A program made the translations under genes and the position numbers. A DNA stretch of 64,000 nucleotides from JAPPLG01 sp965199935 (lineage in GTDB: Bacteria > Bdellovibrionota > Bdellovibrionia > Bdellovibrionales > UBA1609), in assembly GCA_965199935.1 (NCBI GenBank), contig CBDATD010000001.1, forward strand, positions 682,001 to 746,000, read 5' to 3'. Below the pieces are notes generated by a model. The model was given only the letters and a program-made list of their open reading frames with translations, ran no database searches and was not told where the DNA came from. Shown one piece after another: positions 26,053-34,774 of the stretch (position 1 is the first letter of the stretch; each line of letters opens with the position of its first letter).

Positions 26053-27909
26053 ATGCCTACATCTTTTGAATTTGAAAAGTTTAGCAAATATATCTTAGTC
26101 AAAAAAATAGCCGTTGGAGGGATGGCTGAAATTTTCCTGGCTAAGACAAAGAAGAAAGAAGGTGTGTCTCAGTTTGTAGTGATCAAGCGAATTTTACCTC
26201 AGTTTTCCGCCAATAAAAAATTTCGAACCATGTTTAAGCAAGAGGGGAAAGTTACTTCCCATTTGCGTCATACCAATATGGTTTATCATCATGAATTTGG
26301 TGTTGAAAAAGGCATTTATTACATTGTTATGGAGCATATTTGCGGCCGCTCTTTAAAGGAGCTGGTCAGTCAGTCTAAAAAATACGGTCATAAATTTCCA
26401 ACACCCATTGCTGTCAATATTGTGCGGGGCATAGCTTCCGCTTTAAACTATATGCATACCAGTATCGACCCGGAAACAGGGCAGCTGCTTTCTTTGATTC
26501 ATCGTGATGTCACTCCTCATAATATTATGATTGGCTTCAATGGGGATATTAAACTTATTGATTTTGGCATTGCAAAGGTGTCTGGTATTGATTTGACAAA
26601 CTCCGGGGTGGTTAAAGGTAAATTCAGTTATATGAGTCCGGAGCAAATCTCAGGGAAGGAGATAGACAATAAATCGGATATTTTTTCATTGGGCATTGTA
26701 CTTTGGGAGCTTTTGGCAGGCCAAAAACTTTTTGCAGGCACTAATATTCAGTCCGTTTTTGGGAAAATTAGAGATTGCCATCTGCCAAGTATTTCTCAGA
26801 TTAGATCGGGAGTCTCTCCTGATTTAGTTGTTATTTTGAAGAGGATGCTGGCAAAAGACAGGCATTCCCGCTATCAACGGGCGGATTCCATTGAAAGAGA
26901 GCTGCATTTATTTTTAAATAAAAAATATCCCAATTTTTCACAAGTTGATTTTCAAAATTTTATAAAGAAAATATACGAAGACGAAATTATAAAAGAAAGA
27001 AAACTTCTAATGGATGTCAGTAAGGAAATCAGTCAAACTGATTTAAAGAATTTATCTCACAGTCAGGCCGGCGAAGGACTGAATATCCCTGTTGTAGGAG
27101 GAAAAAATCAATCCTCTCATCCAACAGCTCTTAAAAAAGGCCAGTCTCAAATTTCAAACACAGTAAAGATGACAGAGAAAAAAACTGCTCCATCTTTGAA
27201 AGGAGAGCCTACAGTGGTGGGTTCAGAAGCTCCAATTAGCTACATGAAGACGAAAACTGCAAAAAATGATGGTGTGGGGAAAAGATTTTTAGATGATGTA
27301 CACACTTATGATGCAGAATTAGTGGAGCAAACTTCGGATGACAATAAGCTTTCTTCCAGTTGGGACAGTTTGAAAGACGCTTACGAAGCAAACACTTTAA
27401 AGAAAAAATCATCATTTTATAAGGCTTTTGCTGTGATTTTTATACTCATTATTGGAGCTTGGCTCCTGATATCTACTCAAAATCCTACTCTGTCTGCGAA
27501 GGGTTTTTTGAAAGAAAAGGACTCTGCTGTCCAAAGGGATCGTGAAGCGGCTCCCTTCCAAGGTAGAGAAAAATCAATGAAGAGTTTACCGGCCTTTGAT
27601 AAACAAATTGAAGGGCAGGCGCAAAAGGAAGAACCAGATCGTCATCTGGCAATGAATAAGATTTCAGCGTTTTTCAATGTTTACATAGAGACCAGCCCTT
27701 CCGGTGCTGATGTTTATTTGAATGGAGATAAGGTTGGACAGCAAACTCCCGTACTCATCAATGTTCCCAAGGAAGGATTTCATCGTCTGGAAGTGCGTCG
27801 AGACGGATATGAGCCGTACATACTGAACAATTTATCTTCTGCCAGCAATGTAGAGGTGCAGTTAAAAAAAATCAAAAAGAAAAAAAAGAGAAAAACAACC
27901 ACACCATAA
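26053..27909 (+). CDS. Membrane Ser/Thr protein kinase with extracytoplasmic PEGA domain
   Basis: This is a eukaryote-like Hanks-type kinase. Glycine loop VGGMAEIFLAK (21-31), catalytic Lys45 in VVIKR, helix-C Glu64, HRDVTPHN (150-157), DFGIAK (170-175) and SYMSPEQ are all present, so it should be active. After the kinase domain (to about 290) come a 160-residue disordered linker rich in Lys/Ser/Thr, one membrane helix at about 455-475, and a C-terminal PEGA domain (SPSGADVYLNGDKVG) outside the membrane, as in myxobacterial and Bdellovibrio kinases. The start is the second ATG, with GAGG 9 nt upstream. A 5-bp gap to the next lipoprotein suggests co-transcription. Confidence 0.92.
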   Translation: MPTSFEFEKFSKYILVKKIAVGGMAEIFLAKTKKKEGVSQFVVIKRILPQFSANKKFRTMFKQEGKVTSHLRHTNMVYHHEFGVEKGIYYIVMEHICGRSLKELVSQSKKYGHKFPTPIAVNIVRGIASALNYMHTSIDPETGQLLSLIHRDVTPHNIMIGFNGDIKLIDFGIAKVSGIDLTNSGVVKGKFSYMSPEQISGKEIDNKSDIFSLGIVLWELLAGQKLFAGTNIQSVFGKIRDCHLPSISQIRSGVSPDLVVILKRMLAKDRHSRYQRADSIERELHLFLNKKYPNFSQVDFQNFIKKIYEDEIIKERKLLMDVSKEISQTDLKNLSHSQAGEGLNIPVVGGKNQSSHPTALKKGQSQISNTVKMTEKKTAPSLKGEPTVVGSEAPISYMKTKTAKNDGVGKRFLDDVHTYDAELVEQTSDDNKLSSSWDSLKDAYEANTLKKKSSFYKAFAVIFILIIGAWLLISTQNPTLSAKGFLKEKDSAVQRDREAAPFQGREKSMKSLPAFDKQIEGQAQKEEPDRHLAMNKISAFFNVYIETSPSGADVYLNGDKVGQQTPVLINVPKEGFHRLEVRRDGYEPYILNNLSSASNVEVQLKKIKKKKKRKTTTP

Positions 27910-27915
27910 AATTTT

Positions 27916-28227
27916 ATGAAAATTATCACTTGCCTGCTTCTGCTGTCTGCCTGCTCCTTAAGGGATCCAAACTCTCTTATGCTAAAAGACTTTGCTGCGG
28001 GTGAAGATTTGAGTTTATGCTCTCCAAAGGATGAAAACGATGACAGAAAAATTTTTCCATCGTTGAAAGGTGAATGTGATTACATCAAGAGGCCGTCTCC
28101 TTTTCATAAAGTAACCCGGCAAGTCATTAACGGAGAAGTTTGCTGTGTCATGGAGGTTTATATTGATCATGGAAACGGGATTGTAACTTCCGTTGCCACT
28201 GAAAGACAAAACATGTTAATTCCATAA
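27916..28227 (+). CDS. Small lipoprotein of unknown function
   Basis: This 103-residue protein has a lipoprotein signal: MKIITCLLLLSACSL, with the lipobox LSAC and modified Cys at about 13. The mature part of 90 residues contains four more Cys (including CSPKDE, GECDY and a CC pair), suggesting two disulfides in the periplasm. It has no resemblance to a family I know. It sits between a membrane kinase and nadK with very short gaps, so its expression is probably tied to theirs. Confidence 0.7.
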   Translation: MKIITCLLLLSACSLRDPNSLMLKDFAAGEDLSLCSPKDENDDRKIFPSLKGECDYIKRPSPFHKVTRQVINGEVCCVMEVYIDHGNGIVTSVATERQNMLIP

Positions 28228-28230
28228 CCC

Positions 28231-29076
28231 ATGAAATCTTTCTTTAAGAAAAAAGTACAGAAGGTTGTAATTATCTTCCGTGATTCTCAGATTCAGCCCG
28301 TCGGCAGAGAAGCGGTTCAATGGTTGAAAGAAAAAGGGATTAAAGCTTATCTGTTCTCCCAGAATCATCTAAACAATAAAGTGTTAAAAAAATCTGCTGA
28401 TTTTATTTTGGTATTAGGCGGAGATGGAACTTATCTGAGCGCAGTTCGATGGATTCAAAATGCATCTATTCCTCTACTCGGTGTGAATATGGGGTCCTTG
28501 GGGTTTTTAACAGTGCATTTGAAGGAAAAACTGTATGAATGCCTTCAGCAAACTTTGGATGGAGAAATGATTTTGGACAAACGCTCTCTTCTGCATGTTC
28601 AGGCGGGTGTCCGTAAAGGTTATGTGTTGGCTCTGAATGATGTTGTCATAGAGAGAGGGGTGACGAGCAGACTGATTGATATTTCTGTCTATTCAGACAA
28701 TAAGTGGATGTACAGTCTTAAGTCAGATGGTTTGATTGTTTCATCTGCTACAGGCTCTACAGCTTATAATTTGGCGGCAGGGGGGCCTATTCTCCATCCT
28801 AAAGTCCAAGCCTTCGTTGTAACTCCTATTTGCCCGCATTCTTTAACCCATCGGCCCGTGCTGTTTCCAGAGAATCAAATTTTAAAGGTTAAGATTGAAA
28901 ATGCAGCTGCGGGGGCTTTATTGACTGTCGATGGACGCAGACAGAGCAAACTGTCCAAATCTTCTTCTGTTGTCATTAAGAAATCGACAAAAATGCATCA
29001 ATCCCTGCGAGCTTCCAAAGACAGCGGTTTTATTTTCTTAAAAGATAAGCTTAAATTTTTTGAAAGATCGGGCTAA
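28231..29076 (+). CDS. nadK: NAD kinase
   Basis: NadK makes NADP from NAD and ATP. The signature GGDGTYLSAVR is at residues 63-73, followed by LLGVNMGSLGFLTV, the NE/D motif as ALNDVVIERG, the substrate-binding DGLIVSSATGSTAYNLAAGGPI, and TPICPHSLTHRPV. Length (281) and order are normal for bacterial NadK. It begins 4 bp after the lipoprotein and is followed by fadE with a 12-bp gap. Confidence 0.95.
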   Translation: MKSFFKKKVQKVVIIFRDSQIQPVGREAVQWLKEKGIKAYLFSQNHLNNKVLKKSADFILVLGGDGTYLSAVRWIQNASIPLLGVNMGSLGFLTVHLKEKLYECLQQTLDGEMILDKRSLLHVQAGVRKGYVLALNDVVIERGVTSRLIDISVYSDNKWMYSLKSDGLIVSSATGSTAYNLAAGGPILHPKVQAFVVTPICPHSLTHRPVLFPENQILKVKIENAAAGALLTVDGRRQSKLSKSSSVVIKKSTKMHQSLRASKDSGFIFLKDKLKFFERSG

Positions 29077-29088
29077 TATGGCCGGAAT

Positions 29089-31482
29089 GTGGCTTTTTTA
29101 GTTCTCTTTAGCGCTGTTGTCTTGTTAACCATTTTGCAGGCTCCCTTGTTTGTGTGGTCTGTCTGTTTTCTGCTCTTTCTTCTTATATTTCAATGCCACT
29201 GGATCTTCTTTTTAATTTTCTTATTTTATTTTATTTTTTTTGGTGTTGCTCCTATTCGACGTATAATAAGCACCCGCGCTTTAATGAAACTCATTGAGAA
29301 ATTCAATGTTTTCCCTCGTATATCTGAAACAGAAAGAACAGCGCTTGAAGCTGGAGAAACATGGGTGGAGAAAGAGTTTTTTTCCGGTCGGCCTCAGCTT
29401 AAAAAGTTATTTACAGAACCTAAAGCTCAAATGACTAAAGAGGAAATTCATTTTCTAAATAATGAAACGCAAACTTTATGTTCTATAATTGATGATTGGA
29501 AAATCTATAAAACAAGGAAAATCCCCGTTCAAGTAGATCAATACATCCGGGAAAAAAAATTTTTAGGTATGGTCATTCCAAAATCTTATGGAGGTTTGGG
29601 GTTTTCTCATTCAGCTCACAGCCGTGTGTTGGAAACAATATGCTCGCGTTCTTATGCTGTTGGCATCTATGTGATGGTTCCTAATTCTTTAGGGCCGGGT
29701 GAATTGTTGGTGCATTATGGAACGGAGAAACAAAAAAACTACTATCTACCCCGTCTGGCTGAGGGGCGGGAGATTCCTTGTTTTGGACTCACTGAGCCTA
29801 GGGCCGGCAGTGATGCTGGAGCTATTGAATCTAAAGGGGTGCTGTTTAGAGGTGAAGAAGGCGATTTAAAAATAAAACTCAATTGGAATAAAAGGTGGAT
29901 CACTTTGGCTGGTGTTTCCACTGTGTTGGGTTTGGCTTTTCAATTGGAGGATCCAGAGGAGCTGCTTGGACGCGGTAAGAATATCGGTATTACATGTGCT
30001 TTGATTCCCTCTCATTTGCCTGGGGTGCATCTGGGCCGAAGACATGATCCTATGAGTATTCCTTTTCCGAACGGCCCCACGGAAGGCCGTGATGTGGTTG
30101 TTTCTGCTGAGGAGCATATCATTGGCGGCATAGAAAAAGCAGGTTTTGGATGGTCTATGCTGATGGACTGCTTAGGCGCTGGAAGAGGCATTAGTCTGCC
30201 CTCCTCCTCTTTAGCCTCCTCTAAAAAAGTTTTGCGCACTGTTTTTCACCATTCAGCAGTTCGAAGGCAGTTTGGACTGCCTATTGGAAAATTTGAAGGT
30301 GTCATGGAGCCTTTATCTCAGATAGCAGGGCTTGTTTTTTTATCCCAATCTCTATTGAATTACACCTTAAGCGCTCTGAGCCGGCGTATTCCTTCTGCAC
30401 TTTGTTCTGCCATTTCAAAATATCAGCTGACTGAATTTTCGAGGCAAATCGTTTCAAAAGGTATGGATATTATGGCGGGAGCCGGCATTTCTATGGGGCC
30501 TCGAAATTCACTGGCTTTGTCTTATATGGCGGCCCCCATCGCCATCACTGTTGAGGGAGCCAATATTCTCACTCGCTCATTTATTCTTTTTGGACAGGGG
30601 TTGTTCCGGGCTCATCCTTTTGTTTACAAGGAAATTAGAGCTTTTGAAGAAAGAAAGATTAAGGATTTTGACCATTATTTTTGGGGGCATATGGGGCATT
30701 TTTTTCAAAATTGTGTCAGGCTTGTCTATTTAAGTTTAACACGCGGCCTGTTTGTGTTTGTTCCGCAATGGAAAGGCAGAGGCTTTAGGGCTTGGCAAAA
30801 AATCGTCTGGGCTGTTTGCTTGTTTTCCGTTTTATCAGAGACAGCTATGTTTATTTTAGGGGGAAAATTAAAGAAAAAAGAACAAATCACGGGCCGCTTT
30901 GCGGATGTTTTACTCGGTCTTTATACAGCCAGCTCTGTGTTGTGGAATTGGAGGCAAAACGGAAAAGATCCAAAATTTTGGCCTTTTGTTCAATGGAGTG
31001 TGGATTATTCCTTTTATGGTATGCAAAAAGCTTTTGAACAAATTTTGCATAATTTTGAAGCTCCTTTCGTCAATGGGTTGTTTTGGCCTTTGAAAAAAAT
31101 ATTATTGTTTTTTATGAGGCTCAACCCCCTGGCCGGCCCTCCTTCAGATAGAAATTCCCAAAAATTAGCAAAAGCATTGATGGAAGATCCGAAGCTGTTG
31201 AAAACTCTCTCTCAAGGTGTGTACGAGGACAAAAACTCTCAAATGCATCAATTGGAGAAATGCCACGAAATGGCTTTAAAGATAAAACCTGTTGAGAGTA
31301 AAATAAAACAAGCAATACGCACCGGACAATTGAAGAAAAAACGCATCCATCTCATTAAGGATGAGGCTTTTCAAAAAGGCGTGATCACTCAAGAAGAGTT
31401 GAAATTGATTTCTGACTTTACGACCCTCCAATGGAAAGTAATTCAAGTGGATTCTTTTGGTGAAGAAGAGTATTTGGCTTAA
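29089..31482 (+). CDS. fadE: Membrane acyl-CoA dehydrogenase, FadE type
   Basis: FadE catalyses the first oxidation in fatty acid beta-oxidation. The product (797 residues) has the E. coli FadE layout: two N-terminal membrane helices, then VPNSLGPGELLVHYGT, EIPCFGLTEPRAGSDAGA, ITCALIPSHLPGVHLGRRH, FPNGPTEGRDV and PIAITVEGANILTRS. These match FadE rather than the 380-residue soluble dehydrogenases. The C-terminal 270 residues form the FadE-specific extra domain. GTG is the only start available after the preceding in-frame stop. It converges on pdxH with a 4-bp overlap. FAD is the expected cofactor. Confidence 0.93.
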   Translation: MAFLVLFSAVVLLTILQAPLFVWSVCFLLFLLIFQCHWIFFLIFLFYFIFFGVAPIRRIISTRALMKLIEKFNVFPRISETERTALEAGETWVEKEFFSGRPQLKKLFTEPKAQMTKEEIHFLNNETQTLCSIIDDWKIYKTRKIPVQVDQYIREKKFLGMVIPKSYGGLGFSHSAHSRVLETICSRSYAVGIYVMVPNSLGPGELLVHYGTEKQKNYYLPRLAEGREIPCFGLTEPRAGSDAGAIESKGVLFRGEEGDLKIKLNWNKRWITLAGVSTVLGLAFQLEDPEELLGRGKNIGITCALIPSHLPGVHLGRRHDPMSIPFPNGPTEGRDVVVSAEEHIIGGIEKAGFGWSMLMDCLGAGRGISLPSSSLASSKKVLRTVFHHSAVRRQFGLPIGKFEGVMEPLSQIAGLVFLSQSLLNYTLSALSRRIPSALCSAISKYQLTEFSRQIVSKGMDIMAGAGISMGPRNSLALSYMAAPIAITVEGANILTRSFILFGQGLFRAHPFVYKEIRAFEERKIKDFDHYFWGHMGHFFQNCVRLVYLSLTRGLFVFVPQWKGRGFRAWQKIVWAVCLFSVLSETAMFILGGKLKKKEQITGRFADVLLGLYTASSVLWNWRQNGKDPKFWPFVQWSVDYSFYGMQKAFEQILHNFEAPFVNGLFWPLKKILLFFMRLNPLAGPPSDRNSQKLAKALMEDPKLLKTLSQGVYEDKNSQMHQLEKCHEMALKIKPVESKIKQAIRTGQLKKKRIHLIKDEAFQKGVITQEELKLISDFTTLQWKVIQVDSFGEEEYLA

Positions 31483-32096
31483 GGATAAAGCCTTTGTGCG
31501 ATCCATTGATCTCCTTTTTTGGTGAACAAGAAGCGGTCATGGAGGCGGTGGTCTCTTCCTATCCAAAACTCTATTTTCTCTATGAGGGTCAAATAACCTT
31601 TCCAGTGTTGAGGGCATGGGATTTTTTTATTTTTAAACTGCAGGCGGGCTTGTTGGACTTCCTGTTCAAGAGTTTTACGGTCTTTTACTGGGGAAGACTG
31701 TTTGGAGGTCCACTGGCTTAGCTGACTTTCAACAGATCTGGTCTTCCAATAGGAAAGAGTTTGTTCTCTGGAAGCGGGGCGGACTCTCCCTTGAAGGAAA
31801 ACCTGGCGAAATAAAGGGTCCCAATAAAAATGCATGGCACACTGATTGTTTTGACTCAACTGCCGCCCTTTTCGGCTGTTTTGGCTGGTGTAAAAAACCA
31901 GTCCTTCTTTCAGGATGTCCTTAATGAGAACCACGCGAGATGAAATTTTTTGATCTATGCTCAAAGTGGATAATACTGCCGCATTTGCTGATTTCACCTC
32001 AGGGTGGTTATGAGCTGTATTCATCCATTCTTTTAGCAAGGCTCCAGGGTCATAAGGTTTTTTCACGTTCAAATGCTGTTCTATGTCTTTATCCAT
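31479..32096 (-). CDS. pdxH: Pyridoxamine 5'-phosphate oxidase
   Basis: This FMN enzyme makes pyridoxal 5'-phosphate. Family segments are SSRVVLIKDILKEGLVFYTS, NSRKGRQLSQNN, AMHFYWDPLFRQVFLQGRV, WKGYLTLIEKIEFWIGRDHRLHDR, and a C-terminal WIAQRLYP (usual R-L-x-P end). At 205 residues it is slightly shorter than E. coli PdxH (218), mainly at the N-terminus. It lies 12 bp from the VWA lipoprotein gene upstream on the same strand, so it may be the last gene of that transcript. Confidence 0.95.
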   Translation of the reverse strand: MDKDIEQHLNVKKPYDPGALLKEWMNTAHNHPEVKSANAAVLSTLSIDQKISSRVVLIKDILKEGLVFYTSQNSRKGRQLSQNNQCAMHFYWDPLFRQVFLQGRVRPASREQTLSYWKTRSVESQLSQWTSKQSSPVKDRKTLEQEVQQARLQFKNKKIPCPQHWKGYLTLIEKIEFWIGRDHRLHDRFLFTKKGDQWIAQRLYP

Positions 32097-32108
32097 AGGA
32101 GTGTTTGC

Positions 32109-33317
32109 TCAAGAGGGTTTTCGGTAGTAGTAAGAGATTTCTGTTTGAGTGCCGGGAGGCAGTACTTCCACAAAAGAAATGGAGTTGTCATGAAAATTTT
32201 TTTCCCATTTGACGTTCATGGAGACTCCATTTTTATCGAAAACTTTTACCGAAACAGGAGTATTTTGAGTGATGACGGGTGTGAATTGAAGTGGAATTTG
32301 ACTGACATATCTACGGAGTTGTTTCGAAATATCAGAAAAAGCGAACTGGTAGCTGTCTTGACAGATATCAATAGACATTCCTTGAGTGTAGTGGACCAGC
32401 TGATTGAGTTGTTGGGAGTAATTTGCTTCGACAGTGTGCTGTTTGTCTAAGCAAGAGGGGTTGGTAATGGAGACACCGTAAACAATCATTTTTTTATCTG
32501 GGTGATTTTGAAAAACTGTACTAAATGTATTTACGACTTCATGAGCTGTGGTGGCGTTTTTAGAATCCTCAGCTCTTTCTTCTTCATCCGTTACCACAAA
32601 GACAGCCAGTACAGCCTGCTGTCTAATAAAGGACCGGTCCGGATATTTAGTTCGTTCAATAATAGATTTTAAAACTCTTAGAGGCTGCTCGTGATTTCCT
32701 TGACAGTAGGGGGGCCATTGGCATGGAGATTGCTTCTCGTAAGAGTTTCTAGTGATGGTATCCCGAAAAATGTTTTTATAATTTGGCAGACTGCTGTCTA
32801 AGATGTTTTGATCTAAAATACGCCGGCCGTCTTGTATCGGCATAGGGATTCCAAATTTAGGATCTGTTCCTGTGTAATGGGTCCATCTGTCAGCAGATGG
32901 GGGAAATATTCTATGTTTTTTTGGACAAAATTTTTGAGTTTTCCCTGAGCCGTTTGTTCTTATTTGTATGTTTTTTTTGGGGCATTGGTATTGGGAGTCC
33001 CCATGGTCTGCAGTGGTGAAGGTTATTTGCCAATCAAGGTGTTCAATAGAATTAATTAAAGAGGATGAAGCCAGGCTGATTTTCTCTAAATTGTCTTCCA
33101 TGGACCTGGAGACGTCCAAAATAAAGACAATATCAACAGGAGTGTAAGTCGTCTGATTGACTTTATATCTTTCGGTTCTAAAGGCTAAGCAGCGGGTGTC
33201 ATCACAAATACTGGAAGAAGCCAGCCCCACGAGAGAGCTGTCTTCTTTTAATTGGATAGGGGACCCGCACCCCAAGGTGAGTATGCAATAAATAAGAATG
33301 CAAAAGGATTTATTCAT
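32109..33317 (-). CDS. Von Willebrand A domain lipoprotein (copy 1)
   Basis: The signal peptide ends in a lipobox (LTLGC, Cys17), so this is a lipoprotein. The VWA domain begins at VDIVFILDVSRSMED, where D68-x-S70-x-S72 forms the MIDAS metal site; VTDEEERAED supplies a later Asp region. The domain is interrupted by an insert with several Cys and by a GNHEQPLRVLKSIIER block shared with its neighbour. The last 70 residues are a beta-rich tail (VSVKVFDKNGVSMNV). It is clearly paralogous to the gene at 33382. A role in metal-dependent adhesion or protein binding at the envelope is expected from the family, but the partner is unknown. Confidence 0.85.
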   Translation of the reverse strand: MNKSFCILIYCILTLGCGSPIQLKEDSSLVGLASSSICDDTRCLAFRTERYKVNQTTYTPVDIVFILDVSRSMEDNLEKISLASSSLINSIEHLDWQITFTTADHGDSQYQCPKKNIQIRTNGSGKTQKFCPKKHRIFPPSADRWTHYTGTDPKFGIPMPIQDGRRILDQNILDSSLPNYKNIFRDTITRNSYEKQSPCQWPPYCQGNHEQPLRVLKSIIERTKYPDRSFIRQQAVLAVFVVTDEEERAEDSKNATTAHEVVNTFSTVFQNHPDKKMIVYGVSITNPSCLDKQHTVEANYSQQLNQLVHYTQGMSIDICQDSYQFAFSDISKQLRRYVSQIPLQFTPVITQNTPVSVKVFDKNGVSMNVKWEKNFHDNSISFVEVLPPGTQTEISYYYRKPS

Positions 33318-33381
33318 AACGGAGCCAGTGTAACCTAAAATAGGCTCTCTGTCTTGATATTTTTGAAGCCTTTTGGAGGTC

Positions 33382-34491
33382 CTATCGAGGTATATAGCTG
33401 ACTTGAACTTCTGAACCTAATTTTAAGGCGGGTCTGAAAACAATATGTCTGCCTTCCAGCTTCCACTCAGTATTCTGCTTTGGTGTAATTTTTACATGAA
33501 TAGAGTCCTGCTTTGGAAACGCTGTTTTTAAATAAATGTTGTCAAGGACGCGGCTTCGAATCATCTGTGAGATGCCTTCAAGGGTGCTTCCGTAATCAGA
33601 ACAAATACTGATATTTCTGCCGTAAGCGGCTTGAGCCAGCTCAGATACTTTTTTTCCATATTCCACTGACTGCCCTTTTCTTTTTTGAGAGTTGTAGCAG
33701 TTTACATCTCCTTCTTTTACCAAGATTCCAAATCCGTAAAAATTTTTATCGCTTGAAAATTGAGATTGAAAAGCATCAACCACTTCACGGGCTGTTGTGG
33801 CGTTTTCTTGATCTTCGACTCTTTCATCCTCATTGGTGATAATAAAAGCAATGAGATCTGAGTGGGGCCGGAAAAAATTTTTGTTTTCATCTCTTTCTAT
33901 AGCGGCTTTTAAGGCTCTTAGAGGCTGCTCGTGGTCCCCCTGAGAAAAAGGAGGAAGAGAGCGGGAATTTTCATCGTGAATGGTTAAAGTATCTAAAAAG
34001 ATAGTGTCATAAAATCTATTTGATTTACTGAGAATTTTATCTTTCAAAAGTTTGTTTCTGTGTTCTAAATTCATAAATAGGCCGAAGTGAGGCTCTTCCC
34101 CTCTATAATTTTTCCACCTTTGGCGGCCTACTTTGCCGTTTACTTTTTTGTGGTCCCCGTGGTCTGCGGTGGTAAAGGCCATTTGCCAGTCAAAATCTTG
34201 AATATAAGTTAAAAGGTCCAGCATGGAGGAGCCTAATTTTTTTAAATTATCTTTCATAGAGGAAGAGACATCCAACACGAACAAAATATCTACGGCAGTT
34301 TCTTGTTTATCCATTAAGAAAGTCTCTGTGATTGTACAATCTTCCTCGTTTCGACAGTCGAATGCAGAGGGTTTCTCTGATTCATTAAATAAATCATCAT
34401 TGGGAAACCTGCGGTCTGCCTGCGACTCCAATCGAAGATGATTTGAGCAGTGAACAAGACATAAAATAAGCAGTAAATGTATGCTTCTCAT
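33382..34491 (-). CDS. Von Willebrand A domain lipoprotein (copy 2)
   Basis: This is a lipoprotein by its signal (MRSIHLLLILCLVHCSN, Cys15). The VWA domain starts at VDILFVLDVSSSMKDN with MIDAS D74-x-S-x-S. It shares with the adjacent copy DWQMAFTTADHGD, the GDHEQPLRALKAAIER block, NATTAREVVDAF and a final beta-rich region (VKITPKQNTEWKLEGRHIV), so the pair arose by tandem duplication followed by strong divergence. Residues 16-60 are an acidic linker with three Cys. The gap to copy 1 is about 64 bp on the same strand. Confidence 0.85.
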   Translation of the reverse strand: MRSIHLLLILCLVHCSNHLRLESQADRRFPNDDLFNESEKPSAFDCRNEEDCTITETFLMDKQETAVDILFVLDVSSSMKDNLKKLGSSMLDLLTYIQDFDWQMAFTTADHGDHKKVNGKVGRQRWKNYRGEEPHFGLFMNLEHRNKLLKDKILSKSNRFYDTIFLDTLTIHDENSRSLPPFSQGDHEQPLRALKAAIERDENKNFFRPHSDLIAFIITNEDERVEDQENATTAREVVDAFQSQFSSDKNFYGFGILVKEGDVNCYNSQKRKGQSVEYGKKVSELAQAAYGRNISICSDYGSTLEGISQMIRSRVLDNIYLKTAFPKQDSIHVKITPKQNTEWKLEGRHIVFRPALKLGSEVQVSYIPR

Positions 34492-34774
34492 GTCTAGTAG
34501 ATCGGTTTTTTTACTGTGTCTTTTAAAGGGTTCTTTGGATTTTTAGGTGAACTTAGGATGAAAGGCTTGTGAATTTTTTTCACTTTTTTATCCTGGTTTC
34601 GTATAAAGAGTCCTGTATTTTGCTCTATTCACCTGCTCCTGCAGCAGGGGGCAGACAAAAATGAAAGCTCAGACATAATTTTTGGCGCAGGGCAGCCTCC
34701 GTCTGCCTTTTCTTTCTGTGTGAAAGCAGGGGGGCGGTCCTTCGGGAAAAATCGGGGGTGTCTTCCAGCTTGTT
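34492..34774. other. Noncoding gap with two small GC hairpins
   Basis: This contains a hairpin CCTGCT/AGCAGG (about 34634-34650) and GGCAG/CTGCC followed by TTTTCTTTCT on the plus strand (about 34691-34712). The T-rich side is on the plus strand although both flanking genes are on the minus strand, so a terminator role for the neighbours is not clear. No gene is seen. Confidence 0.35.
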